Assembly (NCBI GenBank): GCA_964432945.1
Contig: CAYSPO010000028.1
Location: 1-16,759 of the forward strand
Source of the DNA: CAYSPO01 sp964432945
GTDB taxonomy: Bacteria; Bacillota; Clostridia; Tissierellales; Peptoniphilaceae
DNA length: 16,759 bases
Reading direction: 5' to 3'
The translations under genes and the position numbers were made by a program. Below the pieces are notes generated by a model that searched no databases, was not told where the DNA came from, and worked only from the letters and a program-made list of their open reading frames with translations. Each line of letters begins with the position of its first letter. Within the stretch, counting starts at the first letter, position 1. Below, in pieces: positions 13,124-16,759 of the stretch.

Positions 13124-14734
13124 ATGGAAATAAAGAATAAAAATATAATACTTTTACCTATTATCATAACACTTATAATATTTACTAATGCTTCAGCTAA
13201 AGAAATAGAGACAATAAAAGGAAATGATAGAATACTAACATCATTAGCTGTTTCCCAGATGAGTTTCTCACAGACCGATGCTGCCATTATTGTAAATGGC
13301 TATAATTTTGCAGATGCCTTATCTAGTCTCAGCCTAGCAAAAAAATATAAGGCTCCTATTTTACTTACTAGAAAAGAAGAATTAGAGAAAGAAATAGTAG
13401 ATGAATTAAATAGACTAGATATTAGCGAAGTCTTTATCGTTGGTGGAACTAATGTAGTGTCATCTGCAATAGAAAAACAGCTCGATATTAAATATAGGGT
13501 AACTAGGCTTTTTGGTGATAATAGGTATGAAACTAATAGAGCAGTAAATAATTTTGTATTCAAAGATAAAAATCTAAATAAAAATATTTATATTGCTAAC
13601 GGAAACTCCTTTGCTGATGTTTTAAGCATTGGACCTATTGCTTTTTATGAAAATGCCCCTATTATCTTAACGGATTTGAACGGCGAATACCTAGAGATTC
13701 CTTATACTGATATAGATACTATTTATATCATCGGTGGAGAAAAAAATATCTCTATTTCTCTAGAAGAAAAATTAGAAAAGCCCGTTAGAATAGCAGGAAG
13801 AAATAGATTTATAACCTCTGAACTTATTGATAGTAAATTTTATCCAGATTCTAGTGAAGTCTTCGTAACAACTGGTCAAACTTTTGCAGATGCTATCTCA
13901 GCAATTCCATTAACAAAAGGTATAGCTCCCTTGAGACTTGCTGATAAATATGTATCTGAAATCAACGATAATAGAGATAAAACTATTATCGGAGGAATGA
14001 TAAAAGATGATGTTTCTTCAAGCTCTAATGTAGCCTTATACCTAAACCCTCATCAAGATGACGAAACTATTTCTATGGGAACTCAATTAGTAAGAGATAT
14101 AAATATAGGACGAGATGTTCATATTCTGCAATTTACTAAAGGCGAAAAAACAATTACATTAGAAAGAATAAATGCCCGACTTTTAGAGGAAGGATACGAA
14201 AAAATCGATGCCCTTCAGCTAGGTAAAGGACGAACTAACGAAATGAGAAGTGGCTTAGTGGAACTGGGAGTCCCTTATGAGAATATAATTGAATATCCAT
14301 ATCTTCAATATGAAGCTAGTGCCGAAAAAATCTCAAATAATATTGCTTCTTTTGTAAGCAAATTTCCTGATAAAAATATCCATTTTAGAATCTTAGATAA
14401 TTCCTTAGAATACGATAAATCTGCTGGTCGTCTAGATCATCAAGCAGTAAAAGAAGGCTTAGATTTATATATAAAAAACAATAAAACTAGTAACATATAC
14501 ATAGCTAGTTTCTTAGGAACTAATATAGATGAGCCAATTAAAGGATACAAAAGAATATATAGAACACCTGAAGAAAATAATCTTTGGAAAGTCCTATATG
14601 ATAATTATGGAATATGGGATCCGGAAAACGAAAGATATTCAGTTGGTCATTATTCAGTAAAATCTTCATTCGATAAAGCATTAGAAAACAAACTAAATCA
14701 TGTAAAATATAATTATTATATAAAAAGAGACTAG
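13124..14734 (+). CDS. Secreted cell-wall protein: three CWB2 repeats fused to a PIG-L/LmbE-type deacetylase domain
   Basis: A 536-residue exported protein. The signal peptide covers about 1-25 (ILLPIIITLIIFTNASA, cut before KE). Three cell-wall-binding type 2 repeats follow at about 32-122, 126-221 and 222-297, recognised by NDRILTS / DNRYETN / RNRFITS openings, NGYNFADALS / NGNSFADVLS / TGQTFADAIS cores and FIVGGTN / YIIGGEK / TIIGGMI ends. Such repeats hold proteins non-covalently to anionic wall polymers. Residues 303-465 look like a PIG-L deacetylase: LNPHQDDE (308-314; His310, Asp312, Asp313) in place of the usual HPDDE, and RLDHQAV (436-442; Asp438, His439). Likely role: removing acetyl groups from N-acetyl sugars at the surface. 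The ribosome binding site is weak (GGA about 14 bases away). It stands alone between a promoter and a terminator. Confidence 0.88.
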   Translation: MEIKNKNIILLPIIITLIIFTNASAKEIETIKGNDRILTSLAVSQMSFSQTDAAIIVNGYNFADALSSLSLAKKYKAPILLTRKEELEKEIVDELNRLDISEVFIVGGTNVVSSAIEKQLDIKYRVTRLFGDNRYETNRAVNNFVFKDKNLNKNIYIANGNSFADVLSIGPIAFYENAPIILTDLNGEYLEIPYTDIDTIYIIGGEKNISISLEEKLEKPVRIAGRNRFITSELIDSKFYPDSSEVFVTTGQTFADAISAIPLTKGIAPLRLADKYVSEINDNRDKTIIGGMIKDDVSSSSNVALYLNPHQDDETISMGTQLVRDINIGRDVHILQFTKGEKTITLERINARLLEEGYEKIDALQLGKGRTNEMRSGLVELGVPYENIIEYPYLQYEASAEKISNNIASFVSKFPDKNIHFRILDNSLEYDKSAGRLDHQAVKEGLDLYIKNNKTSNIYIASFLGTNIDEPIKGYKRIYRTPEENNLWKVLYDNYGIWDPENERYSVGHYSVKSSFDKALENKLNHVKYNYYIKRD

Positions 14735-14760
14735 CTTTTTTCTATCTAAGCTAGTTTTTT
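14730..14760 (+). terminator. Terminator of the CWB2/PIG-L gene
   Basis: The arms ACTAGCTT (14730-14737) and AAGCTAGT (14748-14755) with a 10-base loop are followed by a run of Ts. The left arm overlaps the stop codon. Confidence 0.8.
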
Positions 14761-14793
14761 AATATAAATTTATAAGAATAAGATAGATAAAAG

Positions 14794-14822
14794 ATGAAAT
14801 ATAAGTGTGTTTATGTTATAAT
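14794..14822 (+). promoter_or_regulatory. Predicted promoter of the polar amino acid importer operon
   Basis: ATGAAA (14794-14799) is 17 bases before TATAAT (14817-14822), which is preceded by TGT (extended -10). The same -35/-10 pair is seen at hydC. The start near 14829 coincides with the 5' edge of the structured leader. Confidence 0.65.
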
Positions 14823-14832
14823 TAAAAGATAT

Positions 14833-14902
14833 AAATCTCAAAAATTAGTTTTAGCCGAAGCTAATTGGGTATCATTAGACCTATACTAAGAATTGGAGAT
14901 TT
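14833..14902 (+). ncRNA. Structured leader RNA, three-way junction, candidate cis-regulatory element of unknown class
   Basis: The leader folds by eye as follows. P1a is AAATCTC (14833-14839) / GAGATTT (14896-14902). P1b is TTAGT (14845-14849) / ACTAA (14885-14889). P2 is TTAGC-cgaa-GCTAA (14851-14864). P3 is TGGGT (14866-14870) / ACCTA (14879-14883) with an 8-base loop. Exactly one U separates each pair of helices (14850, 14865, 14884). P1a and P1b are separated by an asymmetric internal loop of five and six bases. A U-rich tract (TTTTATTTTTTT) follows P1, so formation of P1 could aid termination. I could not match it to purine, TPP, glycine, lysine, SAM, c-di-GMP or T-box consensus features. 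Function is inferred only from position. Confidence 0.5.
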
Positions 14903-14938
14903 TATTTTTTTACTATATTTTAAAGAAAAGGTGATTAT

Positions 14939-15691
14939 ATGACGATAGAAAAAATAGTAGAATTCAAAAATGTAAATAAGTATTACGGAAACTTCCACGC
15001 TTTGAAAGACATAGATCTAGAAATTGATAAAGGAGAGATTATAACCTTAATAGGCCCAAGTGGATCAGGTAAATCTACACTTTTAAGGACTATTAACGGC
15101 TTAGAGAACATTAATGACGGTAATCTTGTTATTCTAGGACAAGATATCTCTAATCCTAAAACTGATATTAGGTTAATCAGACAAAAAATCGGAATGGTCT
15201 TTCAGCATTTTGAGCTATATCCCCATATGACCGTCCTTGACAATATAATTCTTGCTCCAATGAAAGTACTAAATATGTCCGAGCAAGAAGCAAACTCCAA
15301 CGCAGAGAGATTTCTAAGAAGAGTTAATATGTGGGATAGGAAAGATTATTTTCCACCACAATTATCTGGAGGACAAAAGCAAAGAGTTGCAATAGCGAGA
15401 GGTCTTGCTATGAAGCCAGAAATGATGCTTTTTGACGAGCCTACTTCTGCTCTAGACCCTGAAACTATTGGTGATGTCCTTTCTATTATGAAAAGAATAG
15501 CCTTAGAAGATGGAATGAGTATGATTGTTGTAACTCACGAGATGGGCTTTGCTAAAGAAGTTGCAGACAGAACTATATTTATGGTTGAAGGAGAAATTAT
15601 AGAAGATAGGCCTAGTGAAGATTTCTTTAATAATCCAGAGGATCCGAGGGCGAAAGACTTCTTAGATAAAGTTCTGTCTCATGATTTTTAG
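14939..15691 (+). CDS. Polar amino acid ABC transporter ATP-binding protein (GlnQ/HisP-like)
   Basis: The ATPase subunit of a PAAT-family importer, 250 residues, full length. Motifs in order are Walker A GPSGSGKST (39-47), Q-loop Gln89 (MVFQHFELYPHMTVLDN, the typical GlnQ/HisP wording), signature LSGGQKQRVAIARGLA (142-157), Walker B MMLFDE (162-167) with PTSALDPE, and switch His200 in VTHEMGFAKEVADR (a strong PAAT marker). The ATG has AAAAGGTG five bases upstream. It is first in the operon; the binding lipoprotein begins 12 bases after its stop and the permease follows. The structured leader upstream is its probable control point. Likely substrates are glutamine, glutamate, cystine or a basic amino acid; the ATPase does not tell which. 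Confidence 0.95.
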   Translation: MTIEKIVEFKNVNKYYGNFHALKDIDLEIDKGEIITLIGPSGSGKSTLLRTINGLENINDGNLVILGQDISNPKTDIRLIRQKIGMVFQHFELYPHMTVLDNIILAPMKVLNMSEQEANSNAERFLRRVNMWDRKDYFPPQLSGGQKQRVAIARGLAMKPEMMLFDEPTSALDPETIGDVLSIMKRIALEDGMSMIVVTHEMGFAKEVADRTIFMVEGEIIEDRPSEDFFNNPEDPRAKDFLDKVLSHDF

Positions 15692-15703
15692 GAGGTACTA
15701 TAT

Positions 15704-16528
15704 ATGAAGTCTAAATTGAAAATTTTAATAATTTCACTATTGGTTTTAGTAGGCTGTGGCTCTAATTCAGTAACTGAAGAAGATATAATAGATAATCTTA
15801 ATAATTCCAAAAACCCGATAATTAACTGGGGAGTAAAGTATGATACCAATCTTTTTGGTTATTATAATGTCGATCATCAGGAAGTCCAAGGCTTTGATAT
15901 TGATATAGCTAAAGCCTTAACAGATGTTATAACAGAAGGAAAAGGAAAAGCTAACTTTATAGAAGTAACTTCTAAAACAAGGATTCCCCTTATTAAGAAT
16001 GGTAACATTGACGGAATTATAGCTACTATGACTATTTCCGAAGAAAGAGCAAAAGTTGTTGATTTCTCAGATATTTATTATGATGCTGGGCAAGATCTTC
16101 TTGTGCCAGATAATTCTGACATAACAAGTATTGACTCTCTTACAAGTAAACATACCGTTTTAGCTGTAAAAGGCTCAACATCAGCAAAGAATATAAGAGA
16201 ACTTGCTCCAGAAGCTAAAATCCTTGAGTTAGAAAACTATTCTGAATGTTTTACTGCCCTTAAATCAGGGCAAGGCGACTGTATGACAACAGATAATGCC
16301 ATTCTCTTAGGGATTATGGATAATAACCCAGGCTACCACATAACAGAGAAAGTTTTCACAAATGAGCCTTATGGAATTGCAGTTAATAAAGATAAGCAAG
16401 AACCATTTTTAAATGAAATAAATTCAGCCTTAGAAACTATTAAGGAAAATGGAACTTATGATGAAATATATAACAAGTGGTTTGGCCACCTAGTAGGCGA
16501 CTTTAAATCAAAGGAGGTAGATAAATAA
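15704..16528 (+). CDS. Polar amino acid ABC transporter substrate-binding lipoprotein (SBP_bac_3 family)
   Basis: A 274-residue extracellular receptor. The signal peptide MKSKLKILIISLLVLVGC has a lipobox (LVGC) with Cys18 as the lipid anchor. A short variable linker leads into the family 3 fold: WGVKYDTNLFGYYNVDHQEVQGFDIDIAKALTD (about 43-75, with GFDIDIAKAL the classic motif), IPLIKNGNIDGIIATMTISEERAKVVDFSDIYYDAGQDLLV (about 97-137), and the hinge return with TTDNAILLGI (about 198-207). In this family the arginine after SEER and the late aspartate bind the amino acid alpha groups. Both appear to be present, so an amino acid ligand is well supported; its identity is not. AGGAGG precedes the ATG. 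The stop and the next ATG share one base (TAATG). Confidence 0.94.
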   Translation: MKSKLKILIISLLVLVGCGSNSVTEEDIIDNLNNSKNPIINWGVKYDTNLFGYYNVDHQEVQGFDIDIAKALTDVITEGKGKANFIEVTSKTRIPLIKNGNIDGIIATMTISEERAKVVDFSDIYYDAGQDLLVPDNSDITSIDSLTSKHTVLAVKGSTSAKNIRELAPEAKILELENYSECFTALKSGQGDCMTTDNAILLGIMDNNPGYHITEKVFTNEPYGIAVNKDKQEPFLNEINSALETIKENGTYDEIYNKWFGHLVGDFKSKEVDK

Positions 16529-16759
16529 TGATTACACAGATAATTAATTCTTATCTTCCTTTATTAGCTGAAGGTTTCAAAAACACCCTTATAGCTAGTT
16601 TAATTGCCTTAGTATTAAGTACAATTATTGGAACATTTATGGCTATCATACAGGTTAGCAACAATAAGGTTTCTTCCAAACTAGCAACTGCCTATGTAGA
16701 ATTCTTTAGGAATATTCCTCTTTTAGTTATTGTAATGTTTTTCTATGTAGTTATTCCTT
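16528..16759 (+). CDS. Polar amino acid ABC transporter permease (HisM/GlnP-like), N-terminal part, cut by window end
   Basis: The frame opens at the ATG overlapping the stop of the binding-protein gene by one base and stays open for 77 codons to the window end. The first two membrane segments are visible (about 8-22 and 22-45, with FKNTLIASLIALVLSTIIGTFMAIIQ), then YVEFFRNIPLLVIVMFFYVVIP, which contains the EFFRNxPLL signature of PAAT permeases. An AAAGGAGG lies ten bases before the ATG, inside the preceding gene. It completes the importer with the ATPase and lipoprotein; whether a second permease follows cannot be seen. Confidence 0.93.
   Translation, partial: MITQIINSYLPLLAEGFKNTLIASLIALVLSTIIGTFMAIIQVSNNKVSSKLATAYVEFFRNIPLLVIVMFFYVVIP

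Noticed and set aside
14833..14902. Hammerhead ribozyme or purine riboswitch (both are three-way junctions)
   Set aside because: The CUGANGA and GAAA core of hammerheads is absent, and the two 7-base kissing loops of purine riboswitches are absent (P2 has only a CGAA tetraloop).
1..16759. CRISPR array, insertion sequence, phage genes, tRNA or rRNA genes
   Set aside because: No regularly spaced repeats, transposase or integrase patterns, tRNA cloverleaf with T-loop, or rRNA segments were seen on reading the window.

Overview
The window is low-GC, tightly packed bacterial DNA with strong AGGAGG-type ribosome binding sites, intrinsic terminators, a T-box riboswitch, lipoprotein-type substrate-binding proteins, a trimeric [FeFe] hydrogenase and CWB2 cell-wall-binding repeats. 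This fits an anaerobic, fermentative member of the Bacillota. A Peptoniphilaceae/Tissierellia organism (Anaerococcus- or Peptoniphilus-like) is my inference from gene content and base composition; no marker gene here proves it.

Layout. 1-746 (+): the end of a NitT/TauT-type ABC importer (permease tail and a short ATPase), closed by a bidirectional terminator. 826-4645 (-): hydCBA, an NAD(H)-linked [FeFe] hydrogenase operon. 4646-5103: an AT-rich divergent promoter region with several small dyads. 5116-5502 (+): a glyoxalase-fold protein. 5544-5786 (-): a GlsB/YeaQ-type small membrane protein. 5787-6047: a gene-free stretch with a strong stem-loop and an orphan plus-strand promoter. 6048-8651 (-): a three-gene TrpXYZ-like ABC importer behind a complete T-box leader whose specifier reads UAC (Tyr). 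9030-11255 (-): metY-metA, O-acetylhomoserine formation and sulfhydrylation. 11362-12896 (-): an ANT(6)-like nucleotidyltransferase followed by a TetR-family regulator. 13124-14734 (+): a secreted protein with three CWB2 repeats fused to a PIG-L-type deacetylase domain. 14794-16759 (+): a structured leader RNA followed by a polar amino acid ABC importer (ATPase, lipoprotein, permease cut by the window end).

How the parts fit. The cell appears to ferment, disposing of reductant as H2 from NADH, to import amino acids through at least two dedicated ABC systems, and to make methionine by the acetyl/direct-sulfhydrylation route. No phage, transposon or CRISPR array is visible. The most interesting items are regulatory RNAs. 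One is the T-box, which argues that the TrpXYZ-like transporter carries tyrosine. The other is a compact leader before the polar amino acid importer that folds on paper into a three-way junction with exactly one unpaired U at each junction. It starts at the predicted transcription start and ends in a U-rich tract; I could not match it to a known riboswitch class.

Four gene starts were moved downstream of the longest open frame because an internal ATG has the better ribosome binding site: hydB (4155), the glyoxalase (5116), metY (11255) and the ANT(6)-like gene (12896).
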